Assembly (NCBI RefSeq): GCF_000292345.1
Contig: NZ_ALOU01000009.1
Location: 1 to 64,000 of the forward strand
Length of the DNA: 64,000 nt
Origin: Cupriavidus sp. BIS7
GTDB taxonomy: Bacteria; Pseudomonadota; Gammaproteobacteria; Burkholderiales; Burkholderiaceae
Direction of reading: 5' to 3'
Part shown: positions 24,625 to 32,821 of the stretch, piece after piece
Numbering within the stretch: the stretch's first letter is position 1
Layout of the letters: each line of letters begins with the position of its first letter
Notes under the pieces: model-generated
What the model was told of the DNA's origin: nothing
The model's input: the letters and a program-made list of their open reading frames with translations, nothing else
Databases searched by the model: none
Made by a program: the position numbers and the translations under genes

Positions 24625-25908
24625 ATGCCTACTTCTGCTATCGAACCTCGCGTCCCGAACGGCAACGCCGCCACAGGGACGCACAGCCCCTCGCTGTTCG
24701 CTAACCCGCAGGCCACCCGCGCGTCATATCCCGCGGAATTGCGCGCCATCATGTGCATTGAGCGCGCGGAAGAAAGTCGGCGCTGGCTTGCGGCCTGGTC
24801 GGGCATCGCCCGTCAAGCCACGCCTTTGTATGACCTGCCAGGTCTTGCGCAAAAGCTGAGGGTGGCACGCTTCAGCGTCAAGGACGAATCGGTGCGCTCG
24901 CCGCTCGGCAGCTTCAAGGCACTGGGTGCCCCTATCGCCCTGGTGCGCCAAATCCTGCGCTTGCATCCCGAGTTCGAGCCTGCATCCATTCTGACGGGCA
25001 GCTATGCCAAGCAGCTGAAGGACTACACGGTCATCAGCGCAACAGATGGCAACCACGGCCGGGGCCTGGCTGCCGCCGCGCGCGATGCGGGCTGCCGTTG
25101 CGTCATCGTGTTGCATGCCAATGTGAGTGTGGAGCGCGAAGAGGCGATTGCCGAGTTTGGTGCCGAGATCGTACGCATCAAGGGCAACTACGACGAGTCG
25201 GTCGAGGAGGCTGCACGCCTGTCTGCAGCGCATGGCTGGCAGGTGGTATCCGATACCTCATATGAAGGCTATGAGGACATTCCGCGCGACGTGATGCAGG
25301 GCTACGGCACCATCGCAGCCGAGATCGTGGAACAGACCGACGCGCGTGCGAACGAGGCCGGCGCTTTCACTCATGTCTTCCTACAAGGCGGCGTCGGCGG
25401 CATGGCTGCCGGCTTGTTCAGCTACCTGTGGGAATTCCAAGGCGAGCACCGCCCCCATTTCATCGTGGTTGAACCGGATCAGGCGGACTGCCTGCTTCAG
25501 AGCGCGATCCAGGGCCGTGCTGCAAAAGCCACGGGTTCAATTGATTCAGTGATGGCCGGCCTGGCTTGCGGTGAAACCTCGCCTTTGGCTTGGAAGTTTC
25601 TGCAAACCAGTGCCGACCACTTCATGACCATCGAAGACGGTCTGGCCGTAGAGGCAATGAAGACCCTAGCGAATGGCAGCGAGAAGGATATTCCTATCGT
25701 GGCGGGTGAATCGGGTACCGCTGGCCTCGCGGCGCTTGAAGTGCTGCGTGCGAATGACGCGCTCTCGGCACAGGTGAAGCTCGATGCCAACTCTCGTGTG
25801 CTGATCATCAATACCGAGGGAGCTACTGCGCCGCTGGTTTACAAGCAACTCGTCGGCTGCTCTGCAGAAGAAATTGCAGCCAAGCAGGCTGCATGGCGTA
25901 CTGCTTAG
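24625..25908 (+). CDS. Diaminopropionate ammonia-lyase
   Basis: A 427-residue fold-type II PLP enzyme expected to convert 2,3-diaminopropionate into pyruvate and two ammonia. The PLP lysine is K98 in SPLGSFKALGA. The two acidic residues that act on D- and L-substrate in the Salmonella enzyme are both present, D141 in DGNHGRG and D210 in SDTSYEGY, and a QGGVGG phosphate-binding loop follows. It is about 30 residues longer than E. coli YgeX at the N-terminus. It is the first gene of the rightward set with permease, GGT-like hydrolase and exporter. A beta-lyase acting on another beta-substituted alanine is the alternative. Confidence 0.85.
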   Translation: MPTSAIEPRVPNGNAATGTHSPSLFANPQATRASYPAELRAIMCIERAEESRRWLAAWSGIARQATPLYDLPGLAQKLRVARFSVKDESVRSPLGSFKALGAPIALVRQILRLHPEFEPASILTGSYAKQLKDYTVISATDGNHGRGLAAAARDAGCRCVIVLHANVSVEREEAIAEFGAEIVRIKGNYDESVEEAARLSAAHGWQVVSDTSYEGYEDIPRDVMQGYGTIAAEIVEQTDARANEAGAFTHVFLQGGVGGMAAGLFSYLWEFQGEHRPHFIVVEPDQADCLLQSAIQGRAAKATGSIDSVMAGLACGETSPLAWKFLQTSADHFMTIEDGLAVEAMKTLANGSEKDIPIVAGESGTAGLAALEVLRANDALSAQVKLDANSRVLIINTEGATAPLVYKQLVGCSAEEIAAKQAAWRTA

Positions 25909-26100
25909 AAGGCACTTTTATTCGGACAGGTTGTCCTTCCATTTTGAAACTAATAGCTCAGCCGTGATGCCAGCGGCAGAGCCTATTAAAACTGAAATCC
26001 TCTTTTCCTTTTGATTTCTATAAATCCGCCGCCCAGCGTAGGCAGCGGATAGGCATCACGCCAAACGTTGATCAATTAACAATTTCCTTGGAGACATACC

Positions 26101-26214
26101 ATGCAGCGCCCGACGTTCAGAATATTGCTGGTCAGAGGTATACCCTATTTTTACCAGACTCCCCGGGGTAATGCCCATGATTCAATTTCTATTGATTGCG
26201 GGGGAGCGAAATGA
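26101..26214 (+). CDS. 37-residue leader ORF coupled to the permease
   Basis: ATG at 26101 with TTGGAGA 4-10 nt upstream, followed by 37 codons ending in a TGA that overlaps the permease ATG by 4 nt (26211-26214). The peptide (MQRPTFRILLVRGIPYFYQT start) matches nothing I know. The good ribosome site and ATGA overlap suggest translational coupling, so it may be a leader peptide controlling the permease or a small protein in its own right. Confidence 0.45.
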   Translation: MQRPTFRILLVRGIPYFYQTPRGNAHDSISIDCGGAK

Positions 26215-27509
26215 AAGCCAATACAGTAGCTGTCAATATTTCCCCGAGCAGCCTGCGCTGGAGCCGACATGACACTATGTGGGTTCTTGGAATATACGGC
26301 ACATCCGTGAGTGGCGGGAGTCTTTTTCTCCCCGTAAGTCTCGGCCTCTCTGGCTTTTGGCCGATGGTCATTTTGTCCTTATTGGCATTCCCTATTACCT
26401 TCATTCCATACCTTGGCTTGGCTCGATATGTGTTGGCCGGTTCGACGGAAGGTGGCAGGGATGGAAATATTCTGGACACCACGAATGAGCATTTGGGCTC
26501 AAAGTGGGGAAAGGTTCTGATTGCGTTGTATTTTGCAACAGTCTTTCCATCGATGACCATATACACGATCACTCTGACCAACACAATCCTTGATTTTGTG
26601 CGAACCCAATTGGGGATGGGTGATCTTTCTCGATGGATTGTCGCTCCGGCGGCGGTGCTCGCATTAATGATGCTGGTGAGACACGGAACTACTACGATCG
26701 TCAAGATCATGGGGGGCATTGTTTTTCCGTTCATTGTCTCGATTGTGATTTTCGGCATTGCGGCCATACCTCATTGGAATCCGTCAATGCTGGAAACGGC
26801 GGTGAACTTTGGCGGTGCAGAAAAACTGGTGATCGATGTTTGGAAGGGAATACCAATGTTGGTGTTTGCCTTTAGTTTCACGTCAATCACTTCAAGCTTT
26901 GTTGTCGCTCAAAAGCGTCACTACGGCGTTGAAGCCACCCGCAAGGTCACTCAGGTCATGGGGATCGCAGTCATGCTGATCGCGACGACCGTCCTGTTCT
27001 TCTCGTGGAGTAGTATTTTTGCGCTATCACCTGAAGAATTGGCCCAGGCTAAGGCGAGCAATTTGACTATCGTGTCGTTCCTTGCTCGGAAGTTTGATAC
27101 ACCCGCTATGGCGATTGCCTCTCAAGCCATCGTGTTCGCGGCAGTGATCAAGTCCTTTCTTGCTCACTATCTTGCGACAGAGGAAAGTGCGAAAAGCTTT
27201 GGTCGAATTGTTCTCGGCTTGCCCGAGCAGTATCTGACTAGCAAAGCATTCTCTAGGGTACTGGCTATTTTTATTTTCGCTGTCACGACGGCCTTCGCAA
27301 TTGCCAACTTCGACGTGCTGAATTTGATCAAGGTTGCACTTGTTCCGGTGAGCGTGTTCGTCGTCTATTTCCTGCCCTTGTACGCATTCCGTAAGGTGCC
27401 GCTGTTGCAAAAATACAAGGGGCGGCTGACGAATGTGTTGGTTGCTCTGATCGGTGTGATTTGTTTGATCAGCGGCGTTCTCGCGATCATCGCTAAATTC
27501 AGCCTCTAA
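26211..27509 (+). CDS. HAAAP/SdaC-type amino-acid permease
   Basis: A 432-residue integral membrane protein of the hydroxy/aromatic amino-acid permease group (APC superfamily) with about eleven hydrophobic segments, for example LFLPVSLGLSGFWPMVILSL, WIVAPAAVLALMMLV and VALIGVICLISGVLAIIA. The pattern DTMWVLGIYGTSVSGGSLFLP at the start resembles the G-rich first helix of SdaC/TdcC serine/threonine proton symporters. GGGGAG precedes the ATG at 26211, and a TTG at 26196 is discounted. Base composition is clearly lower in GC than in the flanking regions. It should import the amino-acid-like substrate of the ammonia-lyase. Confidence 0.8.
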   Translation: MKANTVAVNISPSSLRWSRHDTMWVLGIYGTSVSGGSLFLPVSLGLSGFWPMVILSLLAFPITFIPYLGLARYVLAGSTEGGRDGNILDTTNEHLGSKWGKVLIALYFATVFPSMTIYTITLTNTILDFVRTQLGMGDLSRWIVAPAAVLALMMLVRHGTTTIVKIMGGIVFPFIVSIVIFGIAAIPHWNPSMLETAVNFGGAEKLVIDVWKGIPMLVFAFSFTSITSSFVVAQKRHYGVEATRKVTQVMGIAVMLIATTVLFFSWSSIFALSPEELAQAKASNLTIVSFLARKFDTPAMAIASQAIVFAAVIKSFLAHYLATEESAKSFGRIVLGLPEQYLTSKAFSRVLAIFIFAVTTAFAIANFDVLNLIKVALVPVSVFVVYFLPLYAFRKVPLLQKYKGRLTNVLVALIGVICLISGVLAIIAKFSL

Positions 27510-27529
27510 TGTGAGAAGGGGAAGTTGCC

Positions 27530-29116
27530 ATGCGCAAATTTGAATTTCCGGGCCGTCCCGTATCCGTCGGCTCCAAGGGAATGGTCGCTACCTCGAACCC
27601 TGCAGCAGCGCTGGCGGGTCTCGATGTGCTCCATTCGGGAGGCAATGCCGTCGACGCGGCTGTAGCTGTGGCAGCCATGCTGGCGGTGGTCGAGCCCACA
27701 CAGACGGGCATTGGTGGCGACTGCTTCGTGCTGCTCAAAAAGCGTGGCCAGCCGCCTGTTGCCCTCAATGGTGCTGGCTGGGCTCCGCGGTGCACCAGCG
27801 CAGCTCAGCTGCGCCAATCGGGCTTGACGGCGATCTCGGCCGATAACGTCCACGCGGTGACAGTTCCCGGCTCAGTGCGCGCTTGGGAACTGCTGCTGAA
27901 GGATCATGGGACAAAGTCTTTCGAGGAATTGTTCGGGCCTGCCATCAACGCAGCGGAGCAAGGCTACCTCGTCACCGAACGGCTCGCTCGCGACTGGGCG
28001 CGTAGCGCAGAGAAGGTATCGGCCACACCAGAAGCCAAAGAGATCTTCATGCCGGCGGGACAGTCCCCGGCAGTGGGTGACAGGCGCTTCAATGCAAAGC
28101 TCGGGAGCGCATTGCGCTCCATTGCGCGCGACGGTGCAGACGCCTTTTACGAAGGCTGGATTGCTGAAGACATCGTGGCCTCGCTGAAGCACCGCGGGGG
28201 TGTGATGGAACTGGAGGACTTGGCGGAATACCGGCCTGAGTATGTCCAGCCCATCTCTGCGGAATATCGCGGCTATCGGCTTTGGGAGTGCCCACCAAGC
28301 GGTCAGGGCATTGTGGCGCTGCAGATCGCTTCCATGCTCAACAGCTTCGATCTGTCCAAGTACAGCGCCTTGGGTACGGAGCGTTTTCACTTGCAGGGTG
28401 AGATTTCGCGGATCGCCTATGCGGAGCGAGATGCCTTCTTGTGCGATCCGACGCATCATCCACTCGATGTAGAGCAATGGCTGTCAGCGCAACGCATTGC
28501 CCAGTTGGTGGCGCGCATCAACTGGGACAGGCGGATTGAAGACTTCAGACCTGCTGCTGGGCCGGAGCACAAGGACACGGTGTTTATTTCAGTGGCTGAC
28601 GCTGATGGTACCGTCGTCGCGTTCATCAATTCGCTGTTCGACGATTTCGGCAGTGGTCTCGTAGCAAGCGATTCCGGCATCCTTTTGCACAACCGCGGTT
28701 GCGGTTTCAGCCTGGAGGCAGGGCATCCCAATGAGATCGCTGGCCGCAAGCGCCCCATGCATACGATCATTCCTGCGTTGCTCACCAAGGGCGGCGAAGC
28801 GGTGATGTCATTCGGCGTCACTGGCGGCCACTACCAGCCAGCGGGCCAATTACAGGTACTGTCCAACATCGTTGACTACGGCATGTCCATTCAGCAGGCC
28901 ATCGAGCATCCGCGAATGCTGGCGCGTGGCGACTCATTCGAACTGGAGAGCACAGTCCCCGAGTCGATATGGGACGGACTGCGCGCAAAGGGTCACTTGC
29001 CAATCGCTGCCGTCAATCCTCTTGGAACCTGTCATGCGATCTGGGTCGATCAGGCCCGTGGCGTTTTCCTAGGCGGCTCCGATGGCCGGCGTGATGGCAT
29101 GGCCATCGGTTTCTGA
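27530..29116 (+). CDS. Gamma-glutamyltransferase-fold amidohydrolase
   Basis: A 528-residue Ntn-hydrolase of the GGT family. The nucleophile of the autoprocessed small subunit is Thr350 in KDTVFISVADADG; SFGVTGG gives the oxyanion glycines and NSLFDDF keeps the acidic pair. Two hallmarks of true gamma-glutamyl enzymes are absent: the substrate Arg (Arg114 in E. coli, FREMAP) is replaced in NGAGWAP, and the Ser-Ser pair is replaced by RPMHTI. There is no signal peptide, so it acts in the cytoplasm, like HpxW (oxamate amidohydrolase) and YwrD. It follows the permease by 20 nt. It probably hydrolyses an amide of a diaminopropionate-type amino acid. Confidence 0.8.
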   Translation: MRKFEFPGRPVSVGSKGMVATSNPAAALAGLDVLHSGGNAVDAAVAVAAMLAVVEPTQTGIGGDCFVLLKKRGQPPVALNGAGWAPRCTSAAQLRQSGLTAISADNVHAVTVPGSVRAWELLLKDHGTKSFEELFGPAINAAEQGYLVTERLARDWARSAEKVSATPEAKEIFMPAGQSPAVGDRRFNAKLGSALRSIARDGADAFYEGWIAEDIVASLKHRGGVMELEDLAEYRPEYVQPISAEYRGYRLWECPPSGQGIVALQIASMLNSFDLSKYSALGTERFHLQGEISRIAYAERDAFLCDPTHHPLDVEQWLSAQRIAQLVARINWDRRIEDFRPAAGPEHKDTVFISVADADGTVVAFINSLFDDFGSGLVASDSGILLHNRGCGFSLEAGHPNEIAGRKRPMHTIIPALLTKGGEAVMSFGVTGGHYQPAGQLQVLSNIVDYGMSIQQAIEHPRMLARGDSFELESTVPESIWDGLRAKGHLPIAAVNPLGTCHAIWVDQARGVFLGGSDGRRDGMAIGF

Positions 29117-29151
29117 GCACAGCCTAAAAATCTCGAAACAATGGACGCGTT

Positions 29152-29979
29152 ATGCTGGATATTTCACCCGTGCTATTGCTTGAACTTGCGCTTCTTGGCA
29201 TAGGAAGCGGATTCTTGGCGGGGCTGCTGGGTATTGGTGGCGGGATGGTGATGGTCCCCGTCCTGACCTTCATTCTGTCGGGACTTGGTACCGCACCCGA
29301 ACTGGCAGTGAAGATGGCGATCGCTACCTCGATGTCGGCCATTCTTTTCACATCCATCTCAAGTGTGATCGCACACCAGAAGCGTGGTGCCGTGCGTTGG
29401 GACATCGTCAAGCATCTTGCACCTGGCATCGTGTTTGGTAGTTTGGTTAGTAGTGCGGGTGCCTTTGCGCTGCTCAAGGGAAGTTGGCTCGCGCTCTTTT
29501 TCTCGTTGTTCGTCACGTTCTCGGCGACACAGATGTTTCTGGACAAGAAGCCCGCAGCATCTCGAACTATGCCCGGCGCCGTCGGCAAGTTCTCTGCGGG
29601 GAGCGTGATTGGATTTCTGTCCGGGCTGGTGGGCGCTGGTGGGGGCTTCATCAGCGTGCCCTTCATGACCTGGTGCAATATCGCCATCCACGACGCAGTG
29701 GCGACTTCTGCGGCGCTGGGTTTTCCCATTGCCCTCGCGAATGTGGCTGGCTACGTCTTCAGTGGTCAGGGCATCGCAGAGCGGCCTCCCAACTCCGTCG
29801 GCTATGTCTGGATTCTCGGATTGGTTGTCGTCGCTGCTTTCAGCGTCATGACTGCCCCTCTCGGAGCAAAGGCTGCCCACGCACTGCCCGTCAAGAAGCT
29901 CAAGCGTACCTTTGCGTGCATCTTGTATCTGGTGGCGGCGTATATGTTTTACACAGGTGTCAAAAGCCTCTTGGGATAG
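29152..29979 (+). CDS. TauE/SafE-family membrane exporter
   Basis: A 275-residue sulfite exporter TauE/SafE family protein with about eight transmembrane helices in two repeats. The paired signature GIGSGFLAGLLGIGGGMVMVP and GFLSGLVGAGGGFISVPF is clear, with a conserved EL/AVATSAALG region. Members export sulfite, sulfoacetate and other organic anions, or act as permeases of unknown substrate. It is the last gene of the AsnC/ammonia-lyase set, 35 nt after the GGT-like gene, so it may export an anionic by-product of that pathway. Assignment to sulfite itself is not supported by nearby sulfur genes. Confidence 0.85.
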   Translation: MLDISPVLLLELALLGIGSGFLAGLLGIGGGMVMVPVLTFILSGLGTAPELAVKMAIATSMSAILFTSISSVIAHQKRGAVRWDIVKHLAPGIVFGSLVSSAGAFALLKGSWLALFFSLFVTFSATQMFLDKKPAASRTMPGAVGKFSAGSVIGFLSGLVGAGGGFISVPFMTWCNIAIHDAVATSAALGFPIALANVAGYVFSGQGIAERPPNSVGYVWILGLVVVAAFSVMTAPLGAKAAHALPVKKLKRTFACILYLVAAYMFYTGVKSLLG

Positions 29980-30589
29980 GCGTTCGAGCACCGTACTTCA
30001 ACAGCCGCATTTTCGAGAATGCGTCGGCGTTTTGAACGAGGGCCGACGCGAGCACCTTTCATCCTGTGACTCACAGACGATCGGTGCCGCGCAGTTTTTG
30101 ACAAAACGCCATGATGTCGGCGAAACAAACAACACACGCCTAGAGGTGCTGATGGACCCGCACTGCGATGTCCACAACGGCATCATATTTCGTGAACATG
30201 GACGGGAAGGACCGTTGATCGGCTCCAGCCGAGGCCGCCCCGCGTTGAGCGAGCCGGAACGGCCGCTTTTCAACGGCGTAGAGACGTTTGCAAAAACTCG
30301 CCGAACGGCCGAAACGGGTCGATCAGTGACCCTCACGGACCCCCGTGCCGGCGGCCCAGACCGAGGCGAGTAGGCCGCACCGCAAAGCCGCAAGGTTCAA
30401 AGCTAAGTGAACCGAGCACCGGATAATTCAAGCTTAGATGAACCGCGGGTTCAACGTCCGTTGAACGGGCTGGTGGCAGACTCAGATTGTTCGTGTCCGC
30501 AGTGCAGCGTTATGTGAACAGCGACAGCGGGACCAGCCCGGCCGGCAGTTCACCAGCCGTGCGCCAAAAATGGACGCACGGCGCCCCGC
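29980..30589. other. Gene-free right edge of the accessory island
   Basis: No credible gene in this 610-bp stretch: short open frames here lack ribosome sites and family similarity. Three imperfect palindromic repeats lie at 30396-30468 (separate entry). It separates the island from the convergent acyl-CoA dehydrogenase gene. Confidence 0.5.
30396..30468. repeat. Three tandem imperfect palindromes
   Basis: Three related words of 19-21 bp occur in series: 30396-30416 (TTCAAAGCTAAGTGAACCGAG), 30427-30447 (TTCAAGCTTAGATGAACCGCG) and 30450-30468 (TTCAACGTCCGTTGAACGG). Each is a TTCA...TGAA dyad. They could be protein-binding repeats or terminal repeats of a lost insertion element. They sit at the edge of the low-GC island. 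Confidence 0.5.
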
Positions 30590-31783
30590 TCACTTGTGAT
30601 GCGCTGCGCCAAGTGTGTCGCGCTTGATCTTCTTGGCCAGCGACCATTTGTGGACTTCGGTCGGACCGTCGTAGATGCGGAATCCGCGAATCTCGCGGAA
30701 GATCTGTTCGACAACGGTGTCGCGTGACACGCCCATTCCGCCAAGGATCTGCACGCAGCGGTCTGCCACCCGGAACAAGGCCTCGGACACGGCCACCTTG
30801 GCCATCGAGCTTTCCGCCGTGCCCAGGGAGCCCTCATCCAGCACGCCGGCGCACCAGTCGATCATCAACGCAGCCTGCTGCAGATCGATCAGGTTCTCGG
30901 CCAGCATGAACCCCACGCCCTCGTGGTCGATGAGCAGCTTGCCGAACGCCTTGCGCGTGGTGGCGTAGCCGCGTGCAATCTCGTCGGCCCGCGTGGCGCA
31001 GCCAAACCAGCGCATGCAGTGGGAGAGCCGGGCCGGCGACAGCCGCACCTGCGCATAGCGGAAGCCTTCGTTCACTTCGCCAAGCACCTGGGCCTGCGGC
31101 ACGCGCAGGTTGTCGATCACGACCAGTGCATGGCCGCCCGGCATGGAACTGTCGATGGTGTCGATCAGGCGTTCGATGCGGATGGCAGGGTGCGGCAGGT
31201 CGACCAGGAACATCGTGGCCTGTACACGATCGCCATCGCCGGTGCGCGCCATGACAATGCCCACGCTAGCACCCTCGGCGCCAGTGATGAACTTCTTGCG
31301 CCCGTTTATTACCCAATCGTCGCCGCCCCTGACCGCCGTTGTCTGCAGCATGGACGGATCGGAACCTGCGCCGCCGTCCTCCGCGGGTTCCGTCATGAAG
31401 AACGCCGAGCGGGCCTTGCCGGCCACAAGCGGCGCCAGGAAGCGGGCCTTCTGCGCGGCCGTGGCCACCGCACCGAGCAGGAACATGTTGCCTTCGTCCG
31501 GCGCCATGGTATTGACAGCTACCGGCCCCAGCGGCGACAAGCCGCTGCGCTTGAGCACCGCCGCAGTCTCACGCTGGTTCAGGTGAGAGCCGTCAGGCAG
31601 GATATGGGGGGTCATCAGGCCGGCGGCACGCGCCTTGTCGCGCAATTCGGCAACAAGATCCTCGGACGGACCGTGACTTTCGCAGCGCGGATCGCGCTCG
31701 TAGGGAATGACGACGTCACGCACGAATCGCTCGACGCGGTCGGCGATCAGTCGGCTTCTCTCGGTTGGGCATTCGGTGAACAT
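30590..31783 (-). CDS. Acyl-CoA dehydrogenase, ACAD10/11-like
   Basis: A 397-residue flavin acyl-CoA dehydrogenase. It carries FFMTEPAEDGGAGSDPS, INGRKKFITGAEGA, QILGGMGVSRDT and the terminal RIYDGPTEVHK. In that last motif the usual catalytic Glu is Asp372, as in the ACAD10/ACAD11 and related group. Human ACAD11 pairs such a domain with a kinase to remove a 4-hydroxyl from acyl-CoA; a matching kinase gene lies at 48012 in this window. It is the last gene of the leftward run, 45 nt after the Bug receptor gene. Substrate probably a hydroxy- or branched acyl-CoA. Confidence 0.85.
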   Translation of the reverse strand: MFTECPTERSRLIADRVERFVRDVVIPYERDPRCESHGPSEDLVAELRDKARAAGLMTPHILPDGSHLNQRETAAVLKRSGLSPLGPVAVNTMAPDEGNMFLLGAVATAAQKARFLAPLVAGKARSAFFMTEPAEDGGAGSDPSMLQTTAVRGGDDWVINGRKKFITGAEGASVGIVMARTGDGDRVQATMFLVDLPHPAIRIERLIDTIDSSMPGGHALVVIDNLRVPQAQVLGEVNEGFRYAQVRLSPARLSHCMRWFGCATRADEIARGYATTRKAFGKLLIDHEGVGFMLAENLIDLQQAALMIDWCAGVLDEGSLGTAESSMAKVAVSEALFRVADRCVQILGGMGVSRDTVVEQIFREIRGFRIYDGPTEVHKWSLAKKIKRDTLGAAHHK

Positions 31784-31828
31784 GCTGACAAGCTTCCTTA
31801 GCAGTTGTTGATGGATGACCGCGGATGG

Positions 31829-32806
31829 CTACTCGCGGTGCAGGCCGGCCTGTTTGACCAGGACGGGCCATTTTTTCTGCTCCGCCTGTATCAGGTCGGC
31901 AAATTCTTGCGGTGTACTGCTGACTGGATCGAAGCCACGGCTGGCCAGGCGCTGCTGGACTTCGGGGCTCCGGACGGCCTTGGTAATCTCATTGCCGAGT
32001 CTGGCCACGATGGCGTCTGGCGTGCCGATCGGCGTCACCACACCATACCACTCCACGGATTCAATGCCGGGCACGCCTGCTTCGGCCAGGGTCGGGACAT
32101 TGGGCAAGCCCGCCAGCCGGTGCTTGCCCACCACGGCAAGCGCCTTGAGCTGCCCGGACTTCACCAGCGGCTCCACCACGGGGTATCCGGGGAACATCAT
32201 CGAGATGTGCCCCCCGATCATGTCCGCCAGCGCCGGCGGCGCACCCTTGTACGGCACGTGGACAATGTCGACCCCCGCCTGCTTCCTGAATGCTTCGCCA
32301 ATCAGATGGAGTTGCGTACCCGGACCCGACGACGCATAGGTGATCTGACCCGGTTGCAGCTTGGCCTTATGCACCAGCTCCTGTACCGAGCTGGCCACGG
32401 ACGGATTTGCCACCAGCACGTAGTTCAGCGTGACGAGCTCACCGACCGGCCTGAAGTCGCGGGACAGGTCATACGGCAGCTTGTCGTCGAGACTGCGGTT
32501 GATGATCATCGGCGTGGTCGCCACCAGCAGCGTGTACCCGTCCGGCGCGGACTTTGCCGCCGCCAGCGCGCCGATATTTCCGGCGGCACCCGGTTTGTTC
32601 TCCACGATGACGGGTTGCCCCAGGTCGATGGATAGCCGTTCCGTGACGATGCGCGTGGCGATATCCACGCTGCCCCCCGCAGGCCATGGAACGATCATAC
32701 GTATCGGCCGATTCGGGTACACCCCCTCAGCCATCGCGCTGGCCGCACTGGCCGCCAGCGCCATCGCGCCAATCACACAACCGATGTGTTTTCGTATCGA
32801 ATGCAT
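31829..32806 (-). CDS. Bug/TctC periplasmic substrate-binding protein
   Basis: A 325-residue tripartite tricarboxylate receptor of the Bug family, which is strongly expanded in Burkholderiales. Signal peptide residues 1-26 (IGAMALAASAASAMAEG). Family words follow: YPNRPIRMIVPWPAGGSVDIATR, VENKPGAAGNIGA, PYKGAPPALADMIGGHISMMF and VPTLAEAGVPGIES. These receptors capture carboxylates, often aromatic or dicarboxylic acids, for TctAB-type or other uptake. The TctA and TctB membrane parts are not nearby. It sits between an MFS transporter gene (15 nt) and the acyl-CoA dehydrogenase gene, so it may take up the substrate of this pathway. Confidence 0.88.
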   Translation of the reverse strand: MHSIRKHIGCVIGAMALAASAASAMAEGVYPNRPIRMIVPWPAGGSVDIATRIVTERLSIDLGQPVIVENKPGAAGNIGALAAAKSAPDGYTLLVATTPMIINRSLDDKLPYDLSRDFRPVGELVTLNYVLVANPSVASSVQELVHKAKLQPGQITYASSGPGTQLHLIGEAFRKQAGVDIVHVPYKGAPPALADMIGGHISMMFPGYPVVEPLVKSGQLKALAVVGKHRLAGLPNVPTLAEAGVPGIESVEWYGVVTPIGTPDAIVARLGNEITKAVRSPEVQQRLASRGFDPVSSTPQEFADLIQAEQKKWPVLVKQAGLHRE

Positions 32807-32821
32807 TGTTGTTCCGTGGTC

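Noticed and set aside
29152-29979. Evidence for a sulfonate pathway from the TauE and TauD-type genes
   Set aside because: They lie 14 kb apart in different operons, and no sulfite dehydrogenase, Xsc or sulfonate transporter genes are present.
29998-30393. Possible genes in the 29980-30589 gap
   Set aside because: The frames lack ribosome sites, family similarity and normal amino-acid composition.
30396-30468. CRISPR repeats
   Set aside because: Three unequal words with 2-10-bp gaps do not have CRISPR size or regularity.
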